DNA of 64,000 bases from Oxytricha trifallax (GCA_000711775.1 ARYC01000177.1:62001-126000); one strand, 5' to 3'; positions 33,044-45,255 are shown, counted from the stretch's first letter. Numbers and translations are program-made. The notes: generated from the letters alone by a model not told the origin.

Positions 33044-33827
33044 ATGGAGTCAATGAATGATGCAATGAAAAGAGTGTAAGCACAAGAATTGATTCAAAGA
33101 TTTAGAAGCAAGGAGGATTTGCACCGCTACCTGGTGCAGCAAGGTAAGGAACTCATAGTAACTTAACTATATTATGTAGTTGCTTTGTTTCTCCCAACGA
33201 TGGAAGGCACTAAAATTTCATTTCTAAGAGCGATACTCTGTAAAGAGAAGAAAGCATTGAAAACTTAAGATGTAAAGTTTGCAGAGATTCCAAACTATCC
33301 AGAGATTTCAGTGACTAATTTATATGATGATGCAATGGATGACCCAGAGGTTTCGAAGTACCTGTCTATAAGAAGTTATTGTCAAATAAACTAACTGAAA
33401 GGAATTATATCTTTGGCATACTTTCAACAATCAAAGGTAATTACTTGAAAGAAATTATTCAAGAATCTCATAAAAAGAGGTAAAGCATCTCTCTAGAAGA
33501 AAAAACAAACAAGCCATCAAGATAAGTGAGAGCTGGCTTTCAGAGTTGCAGAAGCACCCTTATATTTAAAGTAAGATTTTTAGTTTAACTCTTTAGAAAA
33601 ATCTGGTACTGGCATATTCTTGATGAAGGAATAGAGCAGCTTCACAGATAGCGAAATTCACAGAGAAAGTATCAAGTTAGCAAGATACTTTATTCAAATA
33701 TTTAGCGTCCAGAGTCCATGAACATAGATGCTGGAGCTGGCAGCAAGAGAAGAAACCTAGGCCCAAACAAGCCTTAAGAGGAAGAAAAGAAAGAAAAGCC
33801 AGCTCCTCTAAAGAATTTTAAATGTGA
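33044..33827 (+). pseudogene. TBE '22-kDa' gene, copy 2, with conserved 36-nt intron
   Basis: Exon 1 33044-33143 (MESMNDAMKRVQAQEL, FRSKEDLHRYLVQQ). The intron is 33144-33179, GTAAGG to ATGTAG, 36 nt. Exon 2 continues VALFLPTMEGTKISFLRAIL, then IPNYPEISVTNLYDDAM and a C-terminal NIDAGAGSKRRN and Glu/Lys-rich tail (about 33820). The intron joins the frame in phase 1. Small indels near 33365, 33508 and 33810 break it. The classical 22-kDa start is probably the internal METG-like ATG at 33203. The upstream exon would make the protein some 40 residues longer. Function unknown. Confidence 0.84.
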
Positions 33828-33836
33828 CTTATATAT

Positions 33837-34877
33837 TCATTATCTTAACTAAAAAACTGATTTATATACATTCACTCTCCCTTCTTTAGCACACTTTTAA
33901 GCCAACTAGTTATCTACTCTCTTCGCTGAGCTTTTTTTAATAAAGTCTACTGTATCGATAGGTAGGTCATGCATCAAGTGGTATAGCAGCAGTTTCTTGT
34001 AATAATGACCTTTTAATATACCCCAGTAGAATTCAATTCAATTAAACTATGGGCTGTAGGGCACGTTTAACACTGGTGTTTTTTTTTAGTTGCTCATAAC
34101 TCTTCCTTGTTTCTTTTGTCTTATGAACAGAAAGATTATCAACGAATAGTATAATCTCTTATTCAGGGTACTTCTCTGTAAGCTGCTCTAAGAACTTAAT
34201 ATACTGCTCTGTCTTAATTGAGAAAGGATGAATAACATATGTTTCTAAACCAGCATCCTCGCTAATACCTACAAGAATTGCCATTGTTTATGCTTTGACT
34301 ATTAAGTCATATACCTCTATATTACTATGCCTTTTATACCAAGACTTATAGATGAAAGTGTTGAAGGTAAACACAGCCTCATCAGAAACTTAATATTGTT
34401 CAATTAAGATCTCTGCATTAAATCATAAATATATTTTAAATAGTTGTTGTAAAAATGGCAGAGTGAAATCAATCACTCTCTCTTGATACGATTCACACCT
34501 TTGTTAGAGATACCATTACGTTTATAAATGTTAGCAACAGATTATGCAGAGATCTTCACTCAGGGAACTGGCAGTGAAACATAATAGCAATAGCTCGTTG
34601 GTCGAGAGAGAAGTAAGCCCAACTTCAAGGTTTATCATTTAATAAGATAGTCAATATGCTTTTAAAGGAACTTTCAGCTCCTATTAGGCTTAGAATTCAG
34701 CTATTATTGCTTTAATTATACAGCTATAAGACAGTGAGAGCGAACAGCTGACGGACTTCGTTTTAAGAGAACTGCAATTGACTTATAATTTAGAACTGGT
34801 TTGACTTAATCACTGTAAATATTACATACATATCGCAATTTAAACACTAAATCTATTTACTCTTCATCATAAATAGA
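33837..34877 (-). pseudogene. TBE transposase, copy 2, damaged
   Basis: N-terminal frame from about 34877 (SIYDEEQIDLVFKLRY) through a helix-turn-helix-like segment (SIAVLLKRSPSAVRSHC). The catalytic core is like copy 1, with ADEAVFTF near 34380, the VDNLSV region near 34140 and NGIEFYWG near 34030. TGA 33837-33839 ends it. TGA codons at 34635-34637 (shared with copy 1) and near 34672, plus several indels, disable it. It converges with the 22-kDa gene, about 9 bp apart, as in copy 1. Confidence 0.86.
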
Positions 34878-35167
34878 CCCCAATAGCTTGAAATCATTGA
34901 CTCGCAATTAATTAATAACCCCAACCCATAACTAATTCCCTAGAAATCAAAGCACTTATAAACCTCATTAAGAGGTTTTGGGGTTTTAATTCTTAATCAT
35001 AAATAACGAATGAAATTTAGAAGAACGAATCTAGACTCATCTTATTATGCAAAAACTAAAGCGATTTAAACACTTAAGTATGCAATACCAGACCATTAGT
35101 GATTAATTACCTCTTACGCATCATTGTGGAAAAGGTTATTTTTAATATAAATCATGAGAAAATAGTG

Positions 35168-36667
35168 AGATAGTTTAAACAATTAAACTATCTAAAAGGT
35201 TTAGAGGAAGAAAAAGTACTCGCATTATTTAAATGAAATTATTGAACGACTTAAAAAAAACTCCAGAATACAAACAAATCAAAGAGTAGCATGTAAATTA
35301 ATGAGTTTAAGAAATGATTATGACTCGATTTTGAAAAACAAACTTAATATAAATACCCATATAAAATGAACAGTCAACTAAATTGACCAAAGAATTATTA
35401 ACAGAATAGAAATACTATACAATAACAACATAATTAAAAATGAGATGATCCTAGATAACAGGATTAGCGTCTGGAAACAAACTGTCGTGAATGTAATTAA
35501 GCATTTACTTACTAAACGCCCTTCCGCTTTCTACTGTCAATACTGTCTCTAATAAAGCAGGTAAAATTTTAGCATTTGCCTATGATTTGAACATCATTAT
35601 CCAAGATACGCAATATTTAAAAGGGTATTATTAGGTTTAAGATTAATTGAGAATACCCATAACTTGAAATTTTACTAGATAAAATACTCTAATATTAGAA
35701 TTCAATATTAATTTTAACATAAAAATTGATTTAATATGCCTAAAAAAATGGCTTACGTTTTAAATAAAAATAGTTGAATTTTAGACATCTGTTTAAGCTA
35801 AATTACATTGAGATATACTTTGCAAAATTTAGGAAGAATTACAACTTTTGCATTTACAACTACCCATACAGCTATAACTACCAGTTTTTGATCAACAACT
35901 AAAAAGGGAGACCACAATTTTTAGACTAACATGTATCAAATAAATTTTAACTGCCTCCAAATTGGTAGTGCTGTACTTAAAACTTGAAGTTGAAATTTCT
36001 GACAATTTATACTTTCACAATAGTATTTTTTAGCAACTCAGAATAATTCAAAGATATTTACCGAGTAGAAAGGATACAAATATTAAAGAAAGCAAAATAC
36101 CTGGGAATAAAAATTTGCCTAAATACATTATAGATAATAAATAATACATTGAAGAATTAAATTAAAAATCAGAATATATTTAAAAATACTTTGATCCAAC
36201 CACCCATTAGTCTACGATACTATGATGACAGATTAAATAAGATCGCTGATAGTATACAGATATGCTCAGTTAGTTTCAATCGAATTCATTGAGATTGACA
36301 AATAGGAAATGATGGAAATGCAGTTTAACATAATATCATTCAAAACCACTAAAGTGATTTTAAATGTAAACTTAAGCAATTTAATGCTACTTAAGGACAC
36401 TAGTACATGTGATATAATCAGGAAATTGGTTTGGTAAAACATGAGTAAGATTTGCACTTACATTCAGGAATTTATGATATTAAAAGAATACAACTACAAA
36501 TTGTTGAAAAAGTGAATAATAGTATGCCAAAAAGGAAAGAAAAATTCAATAACAATGAGTGTTATGGATATGAATTAGGTGAAGTCAAGGTGAGACAATC
36601 CCAAACTATGGTACAAGCTTCTACAGTTTTATACATAAAATATTTGAGGTGGTGCCAAACCATTTGA
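35168..36667 (+). pseudogene. LINE-like reverse transcriptase debris (C-terminal half)
   Basis: Plus-strand frames right of TBE copy 2: KYSHYLNEIIERLKKNSRIQ (from 35210, one TGA near 35357), then KILAFAYDLNIIIQDTQYL (35560-35620), which resembles the FADD catalytic motif of LINE reverse transcriptases with the second Asp replaced. Further on is EQFKDIYRVERIQILKKAKY then YLGIKI (about 36045-36115), which matches the YLGI motif that follows the palm, and NIFKNTLIQPPISLRYYDD, like the next block (lyKt.l.Pi..Y). Later frames (to 36667) are unassigned. Frameshifts and TGA codons make it a dead copy. The family assignment rests on motif order only. Confidence 0.45.
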
Positions 36668-36887
36668 AGACTTGCATAATATGTTAAATAATGAAGACAA
36701 TCTTACAAGATTCTCAAAACTTACAAGATAAAAAATAATAATTAGCATGAACCACCGATATTATAATGAAATCATATTTAATATAAAATAGCTAGACTAA
36801 AGAAAAGTCAATTAAAATTTTAAGGGTACTTCTAGCCAATAATAAAATATTTAATTTAAGAAAAATAGTATAAAAAAGAAAATAATA

Positions 36888-37717
36888 ATGTTTAATTAAG
36901 AAAAATTAGAAGAGCTTCAACTTGAATATATCAATTTAATCAAAACCATAGAGTATATCATGAAGTAAAATCAGATAAATTATAATAAAACAATTATATA
37001 TAATTAAAACTAAATAAATTAAAGTGACTAATTTGGAAAAATCAAAATTCAGTAAATAATAAAATGAAAAATATCTATGAAACTTCCTCTAAAGATAATC
37101 TTAAGATGCAAAATGGAGAGAGAATTGACAAGTGAAGGAGATCAGGAAGCAATTGAGAAATGAAGAAATATTCAAAATAAATGTTTCACAGAAGATAAAT
37201 AGTTTTTAAAAACAGAAAATAGATCGGAAAATTAAACTTAATTTGATAGAAGCGAGAATATATAAACATGCCCACAAAAGAAAAAAATGGATGAAATTAA
37301 AAACATTTCAACTTGTCTGAGATAACATGTAAAGATTCTAAAAGATTAATTATATTAAGAAAGGATGAATCACTGTTACAGCCAGAATGGTCACAGTAGT
37401 ATGCTAGTCAATTACATGAACAATGTGAAGAGAGTTTTGATAAAAAGATTCTAAGAAAAAAGAGAAGCAAAGAGGATGAGTTATGGTCAGATACACAATA
37501 CCGGCACTTCAGAGAAAAATTTTTTAAAATATTTTAAGAAATTAATTTAATTGAAACATATAAAGTATCTAATTCATTCACTAATTATTTGAATTGAAAA
37601 ACATTTTGGTCAGATTCAGATGATAATTAGCACATTAATCATAAATATGGAATTTCTGAAGGAGACCGAAATAATTTTAGAAATCAAAGTAATGATCAGC
37701 ATAAAGAGGAATATTGA
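36888..37717 (+). pseudogene. Charged coding debris, possibly 3' part of the LINE-like element or an old gene
   Basis: ATG 36888 starts MFNQEKLEELQLEYINLIK with many TAA/TAG Gln codons, to a TGA near 37062. The longest informative frame reads LSEITCKDSKRLIILRKDE, then LLQPEWSQQYASQLHEQCEE, KRSKEDELWSDTQYRHFRE and, after one TGA, FWSDSDDNQHINHKYGI, ending at TGA 37715-37717. It is highly charged, with no membrane segment and no recognised domain. At least two frameshifts. It could belong to the LINE-like element or be an MDS-derived pseudogene. Confidence 0.35.
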
Positions 37718-39837
37718 TAAAGTATATTCAGGAGATTTATAAAATTAAAAATGTAAATTAATCTTTTAAATATTTATTAGTCAGTAATTAAATTAACCTA
37801 AGTTAGAAATTCTAAATCTATTTAATTAAATTTTTTATATTTAAATATCGCAAATAAATATACTTATTCACATAATCTATAATAAATAAAGCTAAGAGTG
37901 AATTAAATATAATTAATTTTATTATTTCTCCAATTCATTTTAATTTCCAAATTAATTGCCATTAAAACTGATTAAAGATCCATTCTCTAAATTTTTAGGG
38001 TATCTTTCTAACATAAATAGAGTAATTAAATCATTAATACTTTAAATATGAAGTATCTATTAGAGTAAAAACAGCTGAATGTGCATTTATGCAATTTTAA
38101 TAGCTATTTAACTTTAATTCAAACTTATTACTTTTATGTAAACACTGATTGCTTATAAAACAATTAAATTCTTTGAATTTTATTGACTATTAATAACTTT
38201 CTTAATTAAAAGATCGCATTATCTTATAAGTATAAATTAGCTTGGATTGGATATTGTGCTCGACCTTAAGCTGATAAATTCAATGAAATTTCAAAAATAA
38301 TTCACATTATTTAACTTAGTAAAGAAAATCTTCTTCACATTTAAAAAATTAAGCAGAGGAAAAATAAAACAAAATGAACTCAAATAAATTAATTAGAAAA
38401 GAGAATTTGAAAATGTAAATCTCTCTTTCATTCGGTAACCAAATCTTCCTAAGTAAAATATGCTATATTTCCTTATTTAATGTATTTAGAAGACTACAAA
38501 ATGGAGAAATTAAGACAGAGACATAAAGATTTCAATATTTGTTGAGCAATCAGCTAGAATTTATTGTTTTTAAAGTGCGTTGCTTCAATGAATTATAAAA
38601 CTTTTAACAAAAATTGGCATTTAATCTTTGTTAAAATAAAGTAAATCCAATCAGCCATTTTAATATTATAAAGGATTTATTAATAATTGGCTAAATGTAT
38701 GAATAATATCACTTGACTAATATCATACTTGTAAAACAAGTAAAAATAGTTAACATTGCAGCTTCCTCATATCTCATTAGTCTAATTAAATAGATTAACT
38801 GCTTTAATCTGACTTTTGAATCGTATTCTTCAATGATGAGGGAAATATATAATAGGTGATAGTAAATAGTCTGACAGTGTGTAGTTTTCTTACAGATAAA
38901 TAATGCAAACTTATGATTATTAGAAATATTTATACCGCATTTAATCCTTCAATAAGTCATCTTAGTTTATGATATTCTTACAAGCATTCATTTTTTAATT
39001 TAATTTGAATAAAAATAGAAATTTTTGTGTACTAAGACGCATTTTGGTTGTAAATGCTACATCTTTCTTTTCATTTATAATTCTAAAATAGCAGAGACTA
39101 GAGTAAATTGTAACCAATATCATTTTGAATAATGAGACGAAAAACTAAGTTCGCAAGCTTTAGTTTATATAATAAAAAACTTTCGTTCTAAGAAACGTTT
39201 CTTTTTATAAATAGTGTAAGTGCCGCGAGAGCAGTAAATAACCTTATTTTTTAAAAATTGGATAATTAATAACTTGAAAATAGTGAGGTAGCTTTATAAT
39301 TTCTTATTTAATTATCTATCTTTTCATTTTATCTTAAATTTGTTATTTTTTAAATATATTTTTTTTCACTGTTGAAACATTAAATACGAGTAAATTTTAT
39401 CTAATAAATATAGAAATCATTCCAAAAATGTCGCCTTAGTAAAAAACAATTTAAATTTTTTTCTGGGAATCAAATTAAAAACAATTAAAGTAAAACTTAT
39501 GGCATTAATACTATAGAATTTGTCATTGAAAATTCATCAGATAAAAGTAATAGTTAACACAATCAATGAATTATTAAATAGTAAAAAATTGATTCATAGT
39601 CAAGATATAACATAAATTTCAATTAACAGCTATAAAGTTATTATAATCAATAAAATTTTCAAAAATAACAGTAATACATCTGCGTGTGCCTCAGTTTATG
39701 CAACTTCTAATATAAAAATTTCAATGATAAAAAAGATATTTAAGGAACTATATAGATAAAATTTATATTAAAGCCTGGATGTAAGAATGAAAGACTTACC
39801 TCTCTATGTATAAGCTAATCATTAATTTGTGACTTAC
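37718..39837. other. AT-rich intergenic/IES-like DNA
   Basis: 2.1 kb of AT-rich DNA with no supportable feature. It ends with the ATT target duplication of TBE copy 3 (39838-39840). Confidence 0.5.
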
Positions 39838-39978
39838 ATTCAAAACCCCAACACCCCTTAGGGAGGTTTATAAGTGCTTTGATTTGTAGGGTATAGTTGG
39901 GGTCTTATTGGGGTTAGTAGAAAAAACGCAGGTTTATGTGAATTTAATGGATATTTCATGAATATTAGGTGAATTAAT

Positions 39979-41439
39979 TCAAACGAATTTTATTTGCTTG
40001 TCTTTGTTATACCTCTTGAATCTTGCTCTCTTAAGTGGCACAAGTATGCCATCTAATGTTTACCTTGGATAATTTGGACCTCTCACTATTATCATCTCTA
40101 CTATGCTTTTAATTTCCTTGCAGATATCTTCTTACCTTATATGTTTCTGTGCCAAACTTATTGATTATTTTCATCTTTAGTACCAAAGTAAGACATATAC
40201 TTTCCACATAACTTTATAATATTATTACAGCTACTACCCAAACATCCCATTAGACAGAACCATTTGTCCCCTTCTCTCTTATTGGGAAATTTCCGGGTGT
40301 CCCAAGTACTTTGCTAAAGTAAGGACATCTTATCTTAAAGCTCTATTGAAATCGATTACAACTACTTCTAATGGGCAGAGATTAAGCATTACATTTTCAG
40401 GCTTCAAATCTCTATGAACATACCCAAGGTCATGCAACTCCTTGACACCTTTTATCATATCTGAAAGTATATCGTTTTAATCATCGGGGTATCTATTATG
40501 ATAGAGATAGTCTCTCAAAGTCATTTCGAATTTCTTTAACCTTAGTGCGATGAAACCATAGCTTAATATGACACCATCTAACTTAAGAAAATTCTTGCAA
40601 TCTTTTGTCTAGGCCTCTCTAAGAACCATGTATTCATTAGCAAACTCGTTCTAATACTGTTTGTTCTTTAGAAGATAACTGAAAGGATACCCCTTGTATG
40701 CATACTCATCAACTACTATAAGCTTTGCTTTTGTAGGCACGTTTATATTCAAGTAGTTTTCAATACAAGTGTTGAGATCAACTGCATTTAATGCTGGTAT
40801 ATTCATAGCTTTCGCGTAAAAGCATGCAGAAATTGTATTACCTACTGGTTGGTTCATCGATTCAAATCGCTTCTGCCTCTTGTGTTTCTCCTGCTGCTCT
40901 CTCTATTATTCAAGAGTATTAGATTTTCTTTTAGCTGGTACTAGTTTTTTAGTCTTTTAATCTTCAATCAAGAACTCACTGAGGTGATGCTTTTGCATAT
41001 GCCTTTTAACTTTAGCTGAGTGAGTATATGATTTCATGCATGCCGTGCACTAATACCTACCATCTACCTTTTCATGCTTGAAATAGATCTTGGCTTTGCC
41101 AGAGTGTACCTCTTTAATCTTTAAGGTGACTCTTCAAGCTTTTTTCAGTTGAGAAAAGTTCAAGCAGTCTTCACATTAATATGTTTTTATCTTTTCGATT
41201 GGTTGCTGTTCTTTTAACTCCTCAGCATAATCAATTTAAGTTTAAACCCCTATCTCTGCACTCTTCCTCTTGTTTAATATTTCTATGTTAAAAACCTCTG
41301 CTTCAAATTTAAGAGCTCTTAGCTCTACCTCTCTCTCTCACTCAACATAAATAATTTCAGGCTTTCTGGTTGAGCCAAAGTTTAGCTATGTTTATCCTGT
41401 TTCAAGAGAGATTGCTTTACGATTTAAGTTAGCCGCCAT
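39979..41439 (-). pseudogene. TBE '57-kDa' zinc finger / kinase-like gene, copy 3
   Basis: ATG 41439 (MAANLNRKAISLETGQ) to TGA 39979-39981, 487 codons, matching the 57-kDa size. A first finger region (YQCEDCLNFSQLKKA) and a complete C2H2 finger (YQCTACMKSYTHSAKVKRH) are followed by a basic linker and the kinase-like domain: the peptide at 40857-40651 (VVDEYAYKGYPFSYLLK), then YVHRDLKPENVMLN and VVVIDFNRALR (about 40425-40330; DFN again in place of DFG). TGA codons near 41339 and 41130 and frameshifts near 40310 disable it. The conserved DFN in copies 1 and 3 suggests it is ancestral, not decay. Confidence 0.86.
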
Positions 41440-42004
41440 ATTTAAATTCAAATTTAAATTTCTATTATAAAGCTCTAATAACCTCTCAAGTTATAGTTAC
41501 TCTGTATAGGAGTTGCCACCGCAGCTATAATGGTTGATATTGATTATTAGAGTTCATACTTATACTCAGTTTATAACTATAATTTTTGTAATTTTGCTCT
41601 TAATAATTTTGATTTTGGTACCAACTCTGATAAAGTTCAGGTTGGTACTGGTATCAATTAAGTTTTGAACGAGATTGGAACTTTTCCATTAAAACCTCAC
41701 TGGATTAAAACTAGGTACTAATTAAGTTTTTGTACTATTAAATTGGTACCAATTAAACTTAAACGAATTTAGTACTGGTACTAATTAAATTTAAACAAAT
41801 TTAGTACTAACTTAATGGAACTAAATTGATAAAAATGGAGCTCCATCTTTGCAGTTTGTAGCAGCTTCTGCAAACTTTCTCCACGTATCTTTGCTGGGTT
41901 GACCTCCAATAAGATTCTCATATTTAATAGTAAGATTTTAAACAATATGATCCAGAAGTCTATGAATTATAATTTGATATTCATTAATAGGAAGAGGAAC
42001 AGAG

Positions 42005-42793
42005 ATGGAATCACTCTATGATCAAATGAAAAGAGTCGAGCCTCAAGAAATGATCTCAAGATTCAGAATCAAGGAAGATCTCTATCGATACCTAACTTTA
42101 CATGGTAAGATAACTTGATGACTATTAACAAATTATACAGTTAGTTTGTTCTTCCAACGATGGAAGGTACCAAAATTTCATTCTTTAAAGCAATACTTTG
42201 TGAGGAGAAGAAAGCTTTTAAAAATAAAAAGATTTAACTAATAGAAATTCCCAACTACCCTGAGATTTCAGTCACTAATCTTTATGACGATGCCATGTAA
42301 GATGAGGAATTGTTAGTTTATCTTCCTTCCATGAAACAACTCTCTAATAAACTACCAGAGAGGAACTTCTTATTTGGTGTTCTTGGTGCAATAAAAGAGG
42401 AGTATCTCAGATAAAAAAATTGAAGAAGCTCATAAGAAACGATATTCTATCTCTCCTGAAGACTAGAAGAAGCAAGGCATTCTAATAAGTTCAGCTTGAC
42501 TAGAGGAGCTTTAGAAGCATCCTTATCTTTCAAGTAAGCTTTGAGATATAACTTTGTAGGAAATCTGGCATTGGTATATATCTTAGGAAAGAGCATGCTA
42601 AGTTTCATAAAGATAGAAAAAATTAGACAGTTCATTAAGTTAGCAAGAGACTTTATAAAGATATTTAGAAGCCAGAAGATATGAATATAGATGCAGGAGA
42701 TGGCAGTAAGAGAAGAAACTAAGGGCCTGTCAAGCCATAAGAAGATAAAAAGAAAGAGAAGCCTAATCCTTTAAGGGCTCATTTAAAATGTGA
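42005..42793 (+). pseudogene. TBE '22-kDa' gene, copy 3, with 36-nt intron
   Basis: Exon 1 42005-42104 (MESLYDQMKRVEPQEM, FRIKEDLYRYLT). The intron is 42105-42140, GTAAGA to TACAG, again exactly 36 nt although its sequence differs from copy 2. Exon 2 has MEGTKISFFKAIL, IPNYPEISVTNLYDDAM and ERNFLFGVLGAIKEEYL, then a basic C-terminal tail with GSKRRN. A 1-nt loss just after the intron and TGA codons near 42498 and 42541 break it. Amino-acid similarity in exon 1 with many synonymous differences supports that this exon is truly coding. Confidence 0.84.
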
Positions 42794-42934
42794 AATATTT
42801 CATTCATTTAAGTCTAAAACTTATTAATAAACATTCATTCTCCCCTTCCTTGCACATATCGTAGTCTTATCTTTATTACTCTCTTGCAACTACTTTGTAT
42901 TAAGTCTACTGTATCGATTGGTAAATCATGCATT

Positions 42935-43901
42935 GAGTAAAAATAGAGTCAAAATCCAAAAATAATCAAATAATCAATCATTTATTCACGCTATTTTAAT
43001 ATTAATATTTTTAATCTAATTAAAAAGCACGAATCTCGAAATTTTGATCATTTTGAGATACGTGCCAAATAAATATAATTAAATAATCATACATTAAACT
43101 TCTAGTTATAAATGAAATTAAGTATTTCTACAAATTAAAGTTCATATTAAATAGCTTTAAAAAATTAAATATATATTTATTTTGTTTATAGATCATACTG
43201 ATTATTTTTAAATTTCTATGATTAATAAAAAAACTATTTATTATTGTAGAAATACATTTGAATTTGGAAAATTAATTAAAATTAATTTTATTATAAATCA
43301 AAATCTTGGCAGTTAAAGTTGGCCAATTTGAACGATCTTGGGCTCATTCGATAGAGAATTCAAAATTAGCTGGACTTTAATATTGGCGGTACTAATTAAT
43401 CGCATCCCTGGAGCTAGATAACTCAACTTTAATTAAACACCTCTAAATTCATTAAATTATGCCCTCATATTAAAGTGAAGTTATCTAGCTCCAAGGATAA
43501 GATAAAATAGTACCGCCACTATTAAAGTCCAGCTAATTTTGAATTCTCTATCGAATGAGCCCAAGATCGTTTAAATCGGCCAACTTTAACTGCCACGATT
43601 TTGATTTATAATAAATTTAATTTTAATTAATTTTCCAAATTCAAATGTATTTCTACAATAATATTATCATATCTATATTAAATTAAAAAATGAACTTTAA
43701 TTTGTAGAAATACTTAATTTCATTTATAACTAGAAGTTTAATGTATGATTATTTAATTATATTTATTTGGCACGTATCTCAAAATGATCAAAATTTCGAG
43801 ATGCGTGCTTTTTAATTAGATTTAAAATATTAATATTAAAATAGCGTGAATAAATGATTGATTATTTGATTATATTTTGGAAATTGACTCTATTTTTACT
43901 C
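42935..43901. mobile_element. Palindromic MITE with GAGTAAAAA ends (967 bp), holding another MITE
   Basis: Ends GAGTAAAAATAGAGTC and its inverse, ATT duplicated at 42932-42934 and 43902-43904. The arms contain an inner hairpin with GCACGAATCTCG and GAGATACGTGC, repeated in mirror form in the other arm. The centre is interrupted by an X-type MITE (43254-43658), leaving about 560 bp of its own sequence. Terminal sequence and 3-bp ANT duplication agree with the element in the TBE copy 1 intron (8795-9387), although the interiors do not match. Confidence 0.88.
43254..43658. mobile_element. TTGTAGGAATAC-ended MITE, X type (palindromic), copy 2
   Basis: 405 bp, starts TTGTAGAAATACATTTGAAT and ends with the inverse. 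TA at 43252-43253 and 43659-43660. Nearly perfect palindrome with the internal words AGTTGGCCAATTTGAACGAT and ATTGGCGGTACT, as in the copy at 61145. It sits at the centre of the GAGTAAAAA element, which sits in TBE copy 3: a three-level nest that orders the insertions. Confidence 0.9.
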
Positions 43902-45255
43902 ATTAGATGATACAGCAGGAGCTTCTTGTAGTAAGTCTTGATTTAATTCCAGAAAAATTCAATTCCATTAAATTATGGGCTATAAGGAACGTTGTATACA
44001 GGAGTTATGTTTAACTCTTCATAAGCTTTCTTAGACTCCTTAGTCCGATTAACTGATAAGTTATCAACAAACAAGATTATTTCTTAGTTGCTATACTTCT
44101 CTCTGAGCTTATGCAAAAACTTGATATACTACTCTCGCTTAATAAAGCGAGGATGAATGACGTAACTTTATAACCCTAAATGTTCGCTAAAACCAGCTAA
44201 AATTGCATGGGTGACAACCTTCACCTTTTAGTCATAAACTTCTATATTATCATACTTCTTGTGCCAAGACTTATTAATAAAGATGTTGAATGTAAACACT
44301 TCTTCATCAGCGTGTATGAACTTGATGTTATTAGTAATAGCATGCTGCATTTAATCATATATCAAGTTTAAATTATTACTATAAAATGACACTGTTAAAC
44401 TGTTAAATCAATGACTCTCTCTGTTGACAGTCTTGAAAGTAATACCATTTCTTCTATAAATATTGGCTATAGTTTAAGAAGAGACACGCATGTCAGGAAA
44501 CTTGCGATGAAACATCACATCTCGCTAGTCAAGTGGAAAGTGTGCCCAATATTTTAAAGTCTTCGAATCAAAGATGTAGTCAATATGGAGCTGTGAAAAC
44601 TTTTATTTTCTTGCAGGATGTTTTCATGTGCCTGAGGTATAATGCTAAACTGCTAACAAGCAATGGTACCTAATAGTTGAGGCACTCTTGCGTTGGAGCT
44701 TTGCTATAGTTGCATAATTCAGTACTGGTTTGAATTAGTCTATATTAATACTTGTACCATACCTAAGCTATAGCAGTAAATCTAAATATTTCTCATCATA
44801 AATAGACCCTAAATATCGCTAATTTCTATTTCTCATTTTGCAAACTTGCCTAATTTCTCTACTAAACCCAATAAGACCCCAACTATACCCTACAAATCAA
44901 AGCACTTATAAACCTCACTAAGGGGCTTTGATTGAATCAATGACTCCAACATTCATTTATTTATTTTGACATCAATTCATGATAAATTATTAGAGACTCA
45001 ATTATATATAAAAAGATATTCCATTTGTTAATTTTTAAATGCTAATGCTTAAATCTTTAATTTAATTTTAGCTTCTAACTTTGCAAAAGAAAGGGAGTTA
45101 GTAGATATCTATTGTTAATACACTTTTCAATAATAAATTATAATTAAGCATTCTCTAGAAGCATTGCTAAAGCTGAAAATTCAGAAAGGATAAAAGTGAA
45201 AAGATTATATTATTTAAATCACAAAGCATCTATATTTCCTTTTATAAACATAATG

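Larger units (their letters stand above)
30951..34988 (-). mobile_element. TBE transposon copy 2 (4.04 kb, uninterrupted)
   Basis: Left end CAAAACCCCAAAACTCC, right end GGTTTTGGGGTTTTA (last base mutated), ATT duplicated at 30948-30950 and 34989-34991. The gene order is the mirror image of copy 1: 57-kDa (-), 22-kDa (+), transposase (-). At 4038 bp it has the canonical TBE length and no nested element, so it serves here as the reference for locating insertions in the other copies. All three genes carry frameshifts or TGA codons. Confidence 0.96.
42804..44806 (-). pseudogene. TBE transposase, copy 3, interrupted by a MITE
   Basis: The frame starts near 44806 (SIYDEKYLDLLLQLRYG), with a helix-turn-helix-like N-terminus (LQRKSASTIRYHC; WAHFPLDQRDVMFHRKF). 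The core motifs are HADEEVFTF (about 44315), LFVDNLSVN (about 44060) and FNGIEFFW (about 43960), so all three acidic residues survive. A 967-bp MITE is inserted at 42935, downstream of the catalytic Glu. The remaining C-terminus runs to TGA 42804-42806. TGA codons and a frameshift near 44430 also break it. Confidence 0.85.
39841..44930 (-). mobile_element. TBE transposon copy 3 with nested MITEs
   Basis: Left end CAAAACCCCAACACCCC. The right end is shortened by one telomeric repeat (AAGGGGCTTTG). ATT duplication at 39838-39840 and 44931-44933. 5.09 kb, or about 4.12 kb without the 967-bp insertion at 42935-43901 and its ATT. The gene order is as in copy 2. Sequence divergence from copies 1 and 2 is clearly greater than between those two, at both DNA and protein level, so it represents another TBE lineage or an older insertion. 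Confidence 0.95.
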
